Part shown: positions 1 through 8,249 of the stretch, in pieces
How the letters are laid out: each line of letters begins with the position of its first letter
Numbering within the stretch: the first letter of the stretch is position 1
Origin: Burkholderia lata
GTDB taxonomy: Bacteria > Pseudomonadota > Gammaproteobacteria > Burkholderiales > Burkholderiaceae
Assembly (NCBI RefSeq): GCF_902499335.1
Contig: NZ_CABVQK010000001.1
Coordinates: forward strand, 62,001 to 126,000
Reading direction: 5' to 3'
Length of the DNA stretch: 64,000 nt
Notes under the pieces: model-generated
Seen by the model: only the letters and a program-made list of their open reading frames with translations
Database searches by the model: none
Told to the model about the DNA's origin: nothing
Translations under genes and position numbers: made by a program

Positions 1-652
1 CGAAGTTGCTCGTCGGCATCGCATCGCTGTTCATCGCGGCCAGCACGCGGCGGTCGATGTCGAGAATCGCGGAAGCCGGATCGGCGAGCTGCTCCTTCAC
101 CGCGCCATTCAGCGTGCCCATCTGCGACAGCAGTTCGCGCATGTTCTGCGCGCCCGCGCCCGATGCGGCCTGATAGGTCATCGCCGTCATCCAGTCGACG
201 AGGTTCTCGCGGAACAGGCCGCCGAGCGCCATCAGCATCAGGCTGACCGTGCAGTTGCCGCCGATGAAATTCTTCTGGCCCTTGACGAGCGCGTCCTTGA
301 TCACGTCGAGGTTGACCGGATCGAGGATGATGACCGCGTCGTCCTTCATCCGCAGCGACGATGCCGCATCGATCCAGTAGCCATTCCAGCCGGCTGCGCG
401 CAGCTTCGGGAACACGTCATTCGTGTAATCGCCGCCCTGGCACGTGATGATCACGTCGCACTTCTTCAGCTCGTCGACGTTGGTCGCGTCCTTGAGCGTA
501 GTCTCGTTTTTCGCGAACGACGGCGCTTTGCCGCCCGTGTTGCTGGTGCTGAAAAACACCGGTTCGATCAGGTCGAAATCGCCCTCTTCCTGCATGCGCT
601 GCATCAGGACGCTGCCGACCATGCCGCGCCAACCTACGAGACCTACGTTCAT
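1..652 (-). CDS. asd: aspartate-semialdehyde dehydrogenase, 3' part cut by window edge
   Basis: The enzyme reduces aspartyl phosphate to aspartate semialdehyde with NADPH, in the cytoplasmic pathway to lysine, threonine, methionine and diaminopimelate. About 217 N-terminal residues are visible. The protein begins [20 protein letters not shown], a dinucleotide-binding start, and contains [10 protein letters not shown] around residues 134-143, whose Cys is the acyl-enzyme nucleophile in this family. The reading frame runs open off the left end, so this is an edge truncation and not a pseudogene. It lies 299 bases downstream of leuB on the same strand, the order usual in beta-proteobacteria. That gap holds a possible promoter of its own, so it need not depend on the leu transcript. 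Confidence 0.95.
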   Translation of the reverse strand, partial: MNVGLVGWRGMVGSVLMQRMQEEGDFDLIEPVFFSTSNTGGKAPSFAKNETTLKDATNVDELKKCDVIITCQGGDYTNDVFPKLRAAGWNGYWIDAASSLRMKDDAVIILDPVNLDVIKDALVKGQKNFIGGNCTVSLMLMALGGLFRENLVDWMTAMTYQAASGAGAQNMRELLSQMGTLNGAVKEQLADPASAILDIDRRVLAAMNSDAMPTSNF

Positions 653-951
653 GACTAACCCTTTGATGGAGCTTCCCCGCCATTTCCGTCCCCGGTGTGA
701 CCGCGCGGGGAAATAGGCGGGCACGACGGACGATCAGCGTTTAATGATCGTTTTCGTGGTAATGGTTTTCGTGATGACGATGGCGCGCGCACCCGCACGG
801 GCAATGTTGCCGTGGAGTTTCAAGACCGGGGAGATCAGGGAAAAATGCGCCATCGTTCGAGTCTACACAAAGCCGGTGGCCCGCACAACGGCCAACCGCA
901 CGCGAACCGGCCGATTTCGCGGCCCGTTCGCGCCCTTTCTACATGATTGCG
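653..951. other. leuB-asd intergenic region
   Basis: No credible gene is seen in these 299 bases; the open frames crossing it are antisense extensions over leuB and asd. It holds a weak promoter-like pair for asd (860-888) and, near 751-776, two copies of GTTTTCGTG 16 bases apart, of unknown meaning. Confidence 0.6.
860..888 (-). promoter_or_regulatory. possible asd promoter
   Basis: On the minus strand TTGTGC (883-888) and TAGACT (860-865) are 17 bases apart. This would give asd a leader of roughly 200 bases. The match to the sigma-70 consensus is only moderate, so this is a suggestion. Confidence 0.3.
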
Positions 952-2019
952 TTACAGCGCCGCGACCACCGCGTCGCCCATCACCGTCGTGCCGACCTGC
1001 TGGCAGCCCGGCGTCGCGATGTCGCCCGTACGGTAGCCCTGTTCGAGCACCGTTTTCACCGCGCGCTCGATGCGATCGGCCTGCTCCGCGCGATTCAGCG
1101 AGTAGCGCAACATCATCGCGGCCGACAGGATCGTCGCGAGCGGATTCGCGATGCCCTTGCCCGCGATGTCCGGCGCCGAACCGTGCGACGGCTCGTACAG
1201 GCCCTTGTTGTTCTTGTCGAGCGACGCCGACGGCAGCATGCCGATCGAGCCCGTCAGCATCGACGCTTCATCCGACAGGATGTCGCCGAACATGTTGCCC
1301 GTAACGATCACGTCGAACTGCTTCGGCGCCTTCGCGAGCTGCATCGCCGCGTTGTCGACGTACATGTGCGACAGCTCGACGTCCGCGTATTCCTTCGACA
1401 CGTCGATCATGATGTCGCGCCAGAACTGCGACGTTTCGAGCACGTTCGCCTTGTCGACCGACAGCAGCTTCTTCGCGCGCTTGCGAGCCGCCTGGAACGC
1501 GACGTGCGCGATGCGGCGCACTTCCGGTTCCGAATAGCGCATCGTGTCGAAGCCTTCGCGCTCGCCCGCGAACAGGCCGTCCGGTGCCGCGCGTACACCG
1601 CGCGGCTGGCCGAAGTAGATGTCGCCGTTCAGCTCGCGCACGATCAGGATGTCGAGGCCCGCGACCAGCTCGGGCTTCAGCGGCGATGCATCGACGAGCT
1701 GCGGATAGCAGATCGCCGGGCGGAAGTTCGCGAACAGCTCGAGGTGCTTGCGCAGCCCGAGGATCGCCTGCTCGGGGCGCAGCGCGCGCTCGAGCGAATC
1801 GTACTTCCAGTCACCCACGGCGCCGAACAGGATCGCGTCGGCTTCCTTCGCGAGCTTCAGCGTCGCGTCCGGCAGCGGATGGCCGCTCGCCTCGTAGCCC
1901 GCGCCGCCGACCGGCGCCTGTTCGAGTTCGAACTTCTCGTCGAGTGCGTTCAGCACCTTCACCGCTTCATTGACGATTTCCGGACCGATGCCGTCGCCGG
2001 GCAGCACTGCAATCTTCAT
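952..2019 (-). CDS. leuB: 3-isopropylmalate dehydrogenase
   Basis: LeuB oxidatively decarboxylates 3-isopropylmalate to 2-oxoisocaproate with NAD+, the third step of leucine synthesis, in the cytoplasm. The 355 residues match the usual family length. Visible are GDGIGPE near residue 8, the Arg-rich substrate region around 90-130, the catalytic Lys in VDKANVLE (Lys190), the metal-binding Asp residues Asp222 (YVDNAAM) and Asp246/Asp250 (FGDILSDE), and the NAD-binding [18 protein letters not shown] around 276-293. The ATG at 2017-2019 is the natural start. It lies 79 bases downstream of leuD on the same strand and is the last gene of the leuC-ecn-leuD-leuB run before asd. Confidence 0.97.
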   Translation of the reverse strand: MKIAVLPGDGIGPEIVNEAVKVLNALDEKFELEQAPVGGAGYEASGHPLPDATLKLAKEADAILFGAVGDWKYDSLERALRPEQAILGLRKHLELFANFRPAICYPQLVDASPLKPELVAGLDILIVRELNGDIYFGQPRGVRAAPDGLFAGEREGFDTMRYSEPEVRRIAHVAFQAARKRAKKLLSVDKANVLETSQFWRDIMIDVSKEYADVELSHMYVDNAAMQLAKAPKQFDVIVTGNMFGDILSDEASMLTGSIGMLPSASLDKNNKGLYEPSHGSAPDIAGKGIANPLATILSAAMMLRYSLNRAEQADRIERAVKTVLEQGYRTGDIATPGCQQVGTTVMGDAVVAAL

Positions 2020-2098
2020 GCGAAATTCCTGACTGGGTAGGTTTTTTTGGAGGCAGGCCGGCGAACGCGCCGCCGGCGCGCCCGCCCGAATGGCGATC

Positions 2099-2749
2099 TC
2101 AGCCGACCAGCTTGGTGTTGAGCCACGGCTGCTTCACGAGGCGCTCGGCCTCGAACTGACGGATCTTGTCCGCGTGGCGCAGCGTGAGGCCGATGTCGTC
2201 GAAGCCGTTCAGCAGGCAGTACTTGCGGAACGCGGTGACCTCGAACGGATACTCGCGGCCGTCGCCCGTGCGTACGACCTGCGCGTCGAGGTCGACCGTC
2301 ACCTCGAAGCCGTTGAACGCGACCGTCTCGTTGAACAGGTGATCGACCTGCTGCTCGGTCAGCACGATCGGCAGCAGGCCGTTCTTGAAGCAGTTGTTGA
2401 AGAAAATATCAGCAAAGCTCGGCGCGATGATCGCGCGGAAGCCGTACTGCTGAAGCGCCCACGGCGCGTGCTCGCGCGAGCTGCCGCAGCCGAAGTTCTT
2501 GCGCGCGAGCAGCACGGATGCGCCCTGGTAGCGCGGCTGGTTCAGCACGAAGTCGGGATTCAGCGGACGCTTCGAGTTGTCCTGGCCCGGCTCGCCGTGA
2601 TCGAGGTAACGCCATTCGTCGAACGCATTCGGGCCGAAACCCGTGCGCTTGATCGACTTCAGGAACTGCTTCGGGATGATCGCGTCGGTGTCGACGTTCT
2701 CGCGATCGAGCGGCGCCACGACGCCGGTATGCACAGTGAATTTTTCCAT
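2099..2749 (-). CDS. leuD: 3-isopropylmalate dehydratase small subunit
   Basis: LeuD supplies the swivelling domain that, with LeuC, isomerises 2-isopropylmalate to 3-isopropylmalate. The 216-residue product starts [20 protein letters not shown], the typical LeuD opening. It holds the signature [13 protein letters not shown] near residues 80-92, whose Ser/Arg residues contact substrate, and ends [11 protein letters not shown]. The open frame extends upstream to 2944, but the family start is the ATG at 2747-2749; the extra 65 residues overlap the entericidin gene and look non-coding. It sits 67 bases downstream of that small gene. Confidence 0.97.
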   Translation of the reverse strand: MEKFTVHTGVVAPLDRENVDTDAIIPKQFLKSIKRTGFGPNAFDEWRYLDHGEPGQDNSKRPLNPDFVLNQPRYQGASVLLARKNFGCGSSREHAPWALQQYGFRAIIAPSFADIFFNNCFKNGLLPIVLTEQQVDHLFNETVAFNGFEVTVDLDAQVVRTGDGREYPFEVTAFRKYCLLNGFDDIGLTLRHADKIRQFEAERLVKQPWLNTKLVG

Positions 2750-2816
2750 GATCCGTCTATCCGGTTGAAGGGCCGGCATCCAGCCGGCGCCCATCGCAAA
2801 TTCTCGGTCGGCGGCG

Positions 2817-2963
2817 TCAGTCCGCGGCGCGCTGAAGCGCGTTGCCGGCGGCGTTGACATCCTGGCCGAAGCCTCGGACGGTATTGCAGCCCGCGAGGCC
2901 GAAACCCAGCCCCGCCAGCGCCAGTGCGGCAACCAGCCGCGCAATGACCTTCGATGCCGTCAC
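2817..2963 (-). CDS. entericidin-type small lipoprotein
   Basis: A 48-residue protein, [20 protein letters not shown] onward, with a hydrophobic signal and a lipobox ending LAGC (Cys26). After the Cys come [22 protein letters not shown], the short amphipathic tail of the entericidin EcnA/EcnB family. These are membrane-anchored peptides linked in enterobacteria to a toxin/antidote pair and stationary-phase lysis; whether that role holds here is unknown. The start is GTG at 2961-2963, overlapping the leuC stop as GTGA, so translation is probably coupled to leuC. Only one entericidin is present, not a pair. It is too short for many gene callers. Confidence 0.85.
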   Translation of the reverse strand: MTASKVIARLVAALALAGLGFGLAGCNTVRGFGQDVNAAGNALQRAAD

Positions 2964-4375
2964 GCGTTCCCCAGCTTGCGAATGTCGACGAAGTGACCTT
3001 CGATGGCCGCAGCCGCCGCCATCGCGGGGCTCACGAGGTGCGTGCGGCCGCCCGCGCCCTGCCGGCCTTCGAAGTTGCGGTTCGACGTCGACGCGCAGCG
3101 CTCGCCCGGATCGAGTCGGTCGGCGTTCATCGCCAGGCACATCGAGCAGCCCGGTTCGCGCCATTCGAAGCCGGCGTCCGTGAACACCTTGTCGAGCCCT
3201 TCGCGCTCGGCCTGCGCCTTCACGAGACCCGAGCCCGGCACGACCATCGCGAGCCGCACGTTCGACGCGACGCGACGGTTCAACTTCTTCACGACATACG
3301 CGGCTGCGCGGATGTCCTCGATACGCGCGTTCGTGCACGAGCCGATGAAGATCTTGTCGACCTTGATCGATTCGATCGGCGTGTTCGGCTCGAGCGCCAT
3401 GTAGGCCAGCGCACGCTCCATCGCGTCGCGCTTGACCGGATCCTTCTCGCGCTCGGGATCGGGCACGCGACCGTCGATCGACGTGACCATTTCCGGCGAC
3501 GTGCCCCACGTGACCTGCGGGACGATCTCGGCTGCGTTCAGCTCGACCACGCGATCGAACTGCGCGCCTTCGTCCGACTTGAACTGGCGCCAGTATTCGA
3601 CGGCCTGGCCCCATTCCGCGCCGGTCGGCACGAACGGACGGCCCTTCAGGTAATCGATCGTCGTGTCGTCCACCGCGACCATGCCCGCGCGCGCGCCGGC
3701 TTCGATCGCCATGTTGCAGACGGTCATGCGGCCTTCCATCGTCAGCGCGCGGATCGTCGAGCCGCCGAATTCGATCGCGTAGCCCGTGCCGCCTGCGGTG
3801 CCGATCTTGCCGATGATCGCGAGCACGATGTCCTTCGCGGTACAACCGCGCGGCAGCGTGCCCTCGACCTTCACGAGCATGTTCTTGCTCTTCTTCTGCA
3901 GCAGCGTTTGCGTGGCGAGCACGTGTTCGACTTCCGACGTGCCGATGCCGTGTGCGAGCGCGCCGAACGCGCCGTGCGTCGACGTATGCGAATCGCCGCA
4001 CACGATCGTCATGCCCGGCAGCGTCGCGCCCTGCTCCGGCCCGATGATGTGGACGATGCCCTGACGCACGTCGTTCATCTTGAACTGCGTGATGCCGAAC
4101 GCATCGCAGTTCGCGTCGAGCGTGTCGACCTGGAGCTTCGAGACGGGATCGGCGATGCCGTGGCTGCGATCGGTGGTCGGCACGTTGTGGTCCGACACGG
4201 CCAGGTTCGCGCTGATGCGCCACACCGGACGCTGCGCCATCTTCAGCCCTTCGAATGCCTGCGGGCTCGTGACTTCATGCAGCAGCTGACGGTCGATGTA
4301 GAGCAGAGTCGTGCCGTCTTCCTCGGTGTGGACCACGTGGGTGTTCCACAGTTTGTCGTAGAGAGTCTGTGCCAT
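2960..4375 (-). CDS. leuC: 3-isopropylmalate dehydratase large subunit
   Basis: LeuC carries the [4Fe-4S] cluster of isopropylmalate isomerase, the second step of leucine synthesis. The 471 residues match the family. The cluster ligands are seen in [12 protein letters not shown] (about residue 350) and [11 protein letters not shown] (about 410-413). The active-site motif [17 protein letters not shown] is near residues 131-147, and the C-terminal [17 protein letters not shown] is typical. It is the first gene of the operon, with its ATG at 4373-4375. Its stop overlaps the entericidin start. No leucine-rich leader peptide was recognised in the roughly 85 bases upstream of the start that precede the terminator of the next gene. 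Confidence 0.97.
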   Translation of the reverse strand: MAQTLYDKLWNTHVVHTEEDGTTLLYIDRQLLHEVTSPQAFEGLKMAQRPVWRISANLAVSDHNVPTTDRSHGIADPVSKLQVDTLDANCDAFGITQFKMNDVRQGIVHIIGPEQGATLPGMTIVCGDSHTSTHGAFGALAHGIGTSEVEHVLATQTLLQKKSKNMLVKVEGTLPRGCTAKDIVLAIIGKIGTAGGTGYAIEFGGSTIRALTMEGRMTVCNMAIEAGARAGMVAVDDTTIDYLKGRPFVPTGAEWGQAVEYWRQFKSDEGAQFDRVVELNAAEIVPQVTWGTSPEMVTSIDGRVPDPEREKDPVKRDAMERALAYMALEPNTPIESIKVDKIFIGSCTNARIEDIRAAAYVVKKLNRRVASNVRLAMVVPGSGLVKAQAEREGLDKVFTDAGFEWREPGCSMCLAMNADRLDPGERCASTSNRNFEGRQGAGGRTHLVSPAMAAAAAIEGHFVDIRKLGNA

Positions 4376-4460
4376 GGGTATGCGGGGTCGTTGTGACTAC
4401 AAGCCTTGCGGATGCGGTCGATTATGCCACGCAGAACGCGTCACGGCGCAGGCCGGACGC

Positions 4461-4529
4461 GAAAAAACCCATTAAAAACAGTGGTTTGGCTGGTAGTGCC
4501 AATACCTGTATCGGCATTACCAGCCAAAC
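4461..4529 (-). terminator. rho-independent terminator of the exported-protein pair
   Basis: A 17-base stem (4484-4500 with 4513-4529, one G-T wobble) with a 12-base loop is followed on the minus strand by TTTTT (4474-4479 region) and TTTTTT (4462-4467). It lies 60 bases past the stop of the 4589-5353 gene and insulates it from leuC. Confidence 0.85.
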
Positions 4530-4588
4530 GGGCGCGCGCGATCCCGCGTAATGCGATTGCGGATCGCGCACGCCGATGCCTCGCGGCT

Positions 4589-5353
4589 TCAGCCGTTCGG
4601 GTACTCGCGATTGATCAGGTCGAGCCGCAGCATGCCGAGTTGCACGCCCGCGTTGCTCATCAGGTAGAGATCGCGCCGCCGCAACGCCGGCATCAGCGCC
4701 GACGTATCGTAGAGCGACGGCAGCGTGAGGCCGGCCGGCACGGCGGCCTGCATCCCTGCCGCAATCGACACGCGCACGGCGATCGACGCCTGATCCGAAT
4801 GCGTGACGACGCCGACCTTCCCCAGCGCCGCAGTGGAGCCGGCCTGCTTGACGATCGCGGCGGCGACGCCGTCGGGCGTCGGTATCGGGCTGCCGGCAGC
4901 CAGGACCGGGGTCGCGATCGACGTCACGCCGGCCGTCAGTCCGTACTTCGCCGCGAGCACGCTCGCGACTTCCTGCTGCGCGAAGATCGGGGCCGGGACC
5001 TTCTGGCGAAGCTGGAACACGGTGTCGGCAATCGCCTCGTTCACGGGGCCAGGCACCGGCGCAGCACCCGATGCCCCTGCGCGACTGCCAAAGCCGAACG
5101 CGGCAATCGTATTGATCGCGGCGGCGGCGACGGTCGGTGGCGTCCACGAGAAAAACGTGTCGAAAAGGTAGCCGGTTTCGTCAGTGGCGGTCGCGCGGTC
5201 GTTCAGTTCGTTCGTCAGCTTGCCGAGCATCTGGCGCTGCAATTCCGCATCGGAAACGGGGGCGTCGCCGGCAAAGGCGGCGGTAACGGCCGCAGACGAA
5301 GCGGCGAGCAACGAAGTGGAAGCCAGGAAATGGCGGCGGGTCGTCATGGTCAT
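4589..5353 (-). CDS. Tat-type exported protein, distantly YdcF/DUF218-like
   Basis: A 254-residue protein starting MTMTTRRHFLASTSLLAASS, a twin-arginine signal (Arg6-Arg7) with probable cleavage after Ala28. The mature part has GPVNEAIADTVFQLRQ, APIFAQQEVASVLAAKYG and LGKVGVVTHSDQASIAVRVS, in the order and spacing of the SanA/ElyC/YdcF (DUF218) fold: a GPVNEA-type helix, a strand, then a V-T/G-H-x-D-x-A motif and a G-M/L-A end. The resemblance is weak and is my inference. It is a clear paralogue of the gene at 5379-6200, 25 bases upstream on the same strand, so the two are probably one operon. The function is unknown. Confidence 0.75.
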   Translation of the reverse strand: MTMTTRRHFLASTSLLAASSAAVTAAFAGDAPVSDAELQRQMLGKLTNELNDRATATDETGYLFDTFFSWTPPTVAAAAINTIAAFGFGSRAGASGAAPVPGPVNEAIADTVFQLRQKVPAPIFAQQEVASVLAAKYGLTAGVTSIATPVLAAGSPIPTPDGVAAAIVKQAGSTAALGKVGVVTHSDQASIAVRVSIAAGMQAAVPAGLTLPSLYDTSALMPALRRRDLYLMSNAGVQLGMLRLDLINREYPNG

Positions 5354-5378
5354 GAGAGTCGAGTGTGAGCGGAAGGCG

Positions 5379-6200
5379 TCAGCCCTTCGGGAACGCTTGC
5401 ATCGTCGCGGTCACCGCGCGGCCAAGCATCTGCGCATACATGTCGTGCACGAGATAGAGGCTGCGGTTGCGCGTCCACGGCTGGCCCGATTGCGGGTCGT
5501 ACGTCGTCGGCAGCGACACCTCGGCCACCGCTGCCGCCTTCATGCCCGCCTGCTGCGAGGTCTGGATGCAGCGCTTCGCGTGGTCGCGGTGGCCGACCAC
5601 CGCGACGGTGCCCATCGCGGCCGCGCCGCCCGCGCGCGACACGGCCACGGCCGCGACGCCAGCCGTGCTCAGGTACACGATCGAGCCGTCGCTCGCGATT
5701 ACCGGCTCGACCGACGACAGCACGTCCGCGCCCATCCCGTACTTCGACACGAGAAAGCGTGCAATCTCCCACTGCGCGTAGACCTTGACCGGTTTCAGCT
5801 GGCGAATGCGGTACACGGCATCCGCGAGCGCTTCGTTGACGGGCCCCGGGTCGGGCAGCGCGGACTGGTTGCCACCGGTGCTCGACGTATTGCCGCTTGC
5901 CGCGTTCGGACGATTGCCGAAGCTGTACGCGACGATCGCGCCGATCTGCGCGGCCGGCACCGTCGGCAGGTCCCACGTGAAACCGACATCGGTCAGCGCC
6001 GGCACGAGCGCGTTGACCGTCGCCGCGTCGCCGAGCTGCGCGTTGAGCTTCGCGGACATCTGCGCGGCCAGCGCCGCATCGGTGACGGGTGCCGACGTGA
6101 CGTCGTCGCCGCCGCATGCGCTCAACAACGGCGCCACCGCAACCGCGGGCGCGGCAGCCAGGAATTTTCTGCGTAAAGAAGCCGACGGGTTCAGATTCAT
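5379..6200 (-). CDS. Tat-type exported lipoprotein, paralogue of the next gene
   Basis: A 273-residue protein beginning MNLNPSASLRRKFLAAAPAV. It has a twin-arginine SLRRKFL motif (Arg10-Arg11) and a lipobox LLSAC with Cys29, so it is probably a Tat-exported lipoprotein. The frame is open upstream to 6242, but this ATG at 6198-6200 starts the signal. Shared with the neighbour are GPVNEALADAVYRIRQ, the WEIARFLVSKYGM segment and GTVAVVGHRDHAKRCIQTSQ. These suggest a degenerate YdcF/DUF218-like fold. A Ser/Asn/Gly-rich insert (about 90-108) is absent from the neighbour. The substrate and role are unknown. Confidence 0.75.
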   Translation of the reverse strand: MNLNPSASLRRKFLAAAPAVAVAPLLSACGGDDVTSAPVTDAALAAQMSAKLNAQLGDAATVNALVPALTDVGFTWDLPTVPAAQIGAIVAYSFGNRPNAASGNTSSTGGNQSALPDPGPVNEALADAVYRIRQLKPVKVYAQWEIARFLVSKYGMGADVLSSVEPVIASDGSIVYLSTAGVAAVAVSRAGGAAAMGTVAVVGHRDHAKRCIQTSQQAGMKAAAVAEVSLPTTYDPQSGQPWTRNRSLYLVHDMYAQMLGRAVTATMQAFPKG

Positions 6201-6607
6201 GAGAAATACGAAATGATGCGAGCAACGCCGGCAGCCGGTCACGGCGTTGCAAATCGCGGGTTCACGGGAAACGACAACCGGACGCGTCGCACGGTTGGGC
6301 GATGGATGTCAGGGCCGGCGCTCGAATCGGATCGCTGCGCATCGGTCGATCGACGATGCGGGATCGTAGTGGGCGTTTATTAAACCGCGGTGAACCTGTC
6401 GATCGAATGCGGACGATCGTCGCGCCGTTTCATCGATGGACGCGTGCGTTTCATCCATGGCGAGCGTGCACCTCAGATGTTTCATCGGTGGTGAGAGACT
6501 CGATTCGCCAGCTTCGTCGGGCGCTGAACGTCGCGCTCCTTATTTCGAGATACGATGGTGCAACGCGCATGCCCAAGCCCCCACGATCCGGATCCGGAGC
6601 CCCCGCC
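6201..6607. other. intergenic region upstream of cupin gene
   Basis: No gene is seen in 407 bases. It must hold the promoters of the exported-protein operon (minus) and of the cupin gene (plus). Its one clear structure is a set of three direct repeats at 6427-6491, listed separately. Confidence 0.6.
6427..6491. repeat. three direct repeats GTTTCATCSATGG
   Basis: Copies at 6427-6439 (GTTTCATCGATGG), 6448-6460 (GTTTCATCCATGG) and 6479-6491 (GTTTCATCGGTGG) start 21 and 31 bases apart, which is about two and three helical turns. The core is a near-palindromic CATCGATG. This looks like a multi-site protein-binding element in the region between divergent genes. Confidence 0.55.
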
Positions 6608-6931
6608 ATGAAGCTCGGCCTGAACGAATCGATCGCCCGCCTCGACGAAGCAGGCACGCTGTTCACGACGCTGTTTCGCCACGGTACGCTCGACATCGAG
6701 CTGTACCGGCCGCGCTTCGAGGACAAGCAGAAGCCGCATACGCGCGACGAGGTCTACGTGATCGCCACCGGCTCGTCGCGCTTCGTCGTCGACGGACGCG
6801 AATGCGAAGTCGCGACGGGTGACGTGCTGTTCGTCCCGGCGCGCGCCGAGCACCGTTTCATCGGCTTCTCCGACGACTTCTCGACCTGGGTGTTCTTCTA
6901 CGGCCCCGAAGGCGGCGAGCACGACGCGTAG
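6608..6931 (+). CDS. small single-domain cupin protein
   Basis: A 107-residue protein starting MKLGLNESIARLDEAGTLFT. The cupin motifs are visible: KPHTRDEVYVIATGSSRFVVDG (about 42-63) and ATGDVLFVPARAEHRFIGFS (about 68-87). The metal-site His and Glu of motif 1 and His of motif 2 are present, but the second His of motif 1 is not, so a bound metal is uncertain. The frame is open far upstream (6302), but composition and motif position favour the ATG at 6608. The function is unknown; such proteins range from isomerases to ligand binders. It stands alone on the plus strand before a glutathione transferase. Confidence 0.8.
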   Translation: MKLGLNESIARLDEAGTLFTTLFRHGTLDIELYRPRFEDKQKPHTRDEVYVIATGSSRFVVDGRECEVATGDVLFVPARAEHRFIGFSDDFSTWVFFYGPEGGEHDA

Positions 6932-7059
6932 CGCGCGATGCGCGCGGCACTTTTCCTGCGATCGCCTAGACTGTCTATTCGCAGCGGGCGGCACGCGACG
7001 CGCAGCCGCCCGGTCGTCACGATGCCTGTGGCAGCCGGTTCAACGAACGGGAAAACAGC

Positions 7060-7785
7060 ATGCGATACGAACTGTATTACTGGCCCGAGATCCAGGGCCG
7101 AGGCGAGTACGTGCGGCTCGCACTTGAAGCAGCCGAAGCCGACTATGTCGACGTCGCGCGTGAATCGGGGCGCGGCATGGGCGTGCCGGCAATGATGCGC
7201 ATGATGGACAGCACGAAGGCGGAATGCGTGCCGTTCGCGCCGCCGTTCCTGAAAGCCGGCGACCTGGTGGTCGGGCAGACCGCGAACATCCTGCTGTTTC
7301 TCGGCACTCGGCTGGGGCTCGCGCCCGGCGACGAAGCCGGCCGGCTGTGGGTGCACCAGCTTCAGTTGACCGTCGCCGATTTCGTCACCGAGATCCACGA
7401 CACGCATCATCCGATCGCAAGCGGCCTCTACTACGAGGATCAGCAGGCAGAAGCCGCCGAGCGCGCGGCGGATTTCCTGGAAAACCGATTGCCGAAATTC
7501 CTCGGTTACTTCGAGCGGGTACTCGACCAGAATCCGCACAAGAGCGGCTACCTCGCCGGCAACGCACTCAGCTATGCGGACCTGTCGCTGTTCCAGTTGA
7601 TCGAGGGCCTGCGCTACGCGTTTCCGAAAGCGATGAAGCGGGCGGAGCGGAAGATCCCGGCGCTGGTCGCACTGCACGACCGCGTCGCGCTGCATCCGCC
7701 GGTCGCGCTCTATCTCGAGTCGGAGCGCCGCATCCCGTTCAACGACATGGGCATCTTCCGGCACTATCCGGAGCTGGACAAGTAA
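7060..7785 (+). CDS. glutathione S-transferase
   Basis: The 241-residue protein opens with a thioredoxin-like domain, MRYELYYWPEIQGRGEYVRL, whose Tyr residues near position 6 are where sigma/pi-type transferases have the catalytic Tyr. An all-helical C-terminal domain follows (about 90-235), with the substrate-side helix GNALSYADLSLFQLIEGLRYA near residues 167-187. The family conjugates glutathione to electrophiles or has peroxidase activity in the cytoplasm. The segment where most family members have a Gln-Ser-x-Ala glutathione motif reads GQTANILLFLG, where GQTANI fits. The ATG follows a weak GGGAAA. No operon partner is evident. Confidence 0.9.
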   Translation: MRYELYYWPEIQGRGEYVRLALEAAEADYVDVARESGRGMGVPAMMRMMDSTKAECVPFAPPFLKAGDLVVGQTANILLFLGTRLGLAPGDEAGRLWVHQLQLTVADFVTEIHDTHHPIASGLYYEDQQAEAAERAADFLENRLPKFLGYFERVLDQNPHKSGYLAGNALSYADLSLFQLIEGLRYAFPKAMKRAERKIPALVALHDRVALHPPVALYLESERRIPFNDMGIFRHYPELDK

Positions 7786-7835
7786 CGCCGGCACGGCATC
7801 CGCGCCGCTTCATGCGAGGCCGCGGATACCGTCGC

Positions 7836-8234
7836 TCATGCGGCGACCGGTGTCTCGTGCAAATGACGCCACACGATCAGCCCATCCACCTCGCGCCGGA
7901 ACACGACCGTCGAGCGCCGCACCGTGCGCCGCCCGTGCGCGTCGGTCTGCGTCTCGCGATAGCCGATCGTCGCGCCATCGGACCACACGGCCAGCCCGCG
8001 CAATTCATCGATATCGATCACCAGCCCCGGACGTGCGCCGTGTCCATGTGAAAACAACGCATCGACGCCCGCGTAATCGAGCACCGTACCCGACATCGTG
8101 ATCATCGAGAATCCCGGCGAGAAGCGCGCCAACAGCGGCGCGAGCCGCTCGGGGCCGGCACGTCCGGACAACCAGCACTCGATGTCGACGATGGTATCGA
8201 CGACTTCCTTGAAATACGGATTCGGCAGATTCAT
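7836..8234 (-). CDS. SnoaL/DUF4440-like protein
   Basis: A 132-residue protein with the cone-fold pattern of the NTF2-like superfamily: an N-terminal helix (NPYFKEVVDTIVDIECWLSG), a central FSMITMSGTVLDYAGVDALF, and a C-terminal strand pair ending VVFRREVDGLIVWRHLHETP. The family includes polyketide cyclases, isomerases and proteins without known catalysis, and the sequence gives no specific substrate. It lies 15 bases downstream of the MFS transporter's neighbour space and ends 50 bases from the convergent glutathione transferase. It probably shares the transcript of the MFS gene only if read-through occurs, because the MFS gene ends at 8250 and this one starts at 8234. Confidence 0.75.
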   Translation of the reverse strand: MNLPNPYFKEVVDTIVDIECWLSGRAGPERLAPLLARFSPGFSMITMSGTVLDYAGVDALFSHGHGARPGLVIDIDELRGLAVWSDGATIGYRETQTDAHGRRTVRRSTVVFRREVDGLIVWRHLHETPVAA

Positions 8235-8249
8235 AAGGCTCTCAGGTTC

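Noticed and set aside
6302-6607. N-terminal extension of the cupin frame
   Set aside because: The domain starts at 6608 and the extension crosses the direct repeats, with shadow-like composition.
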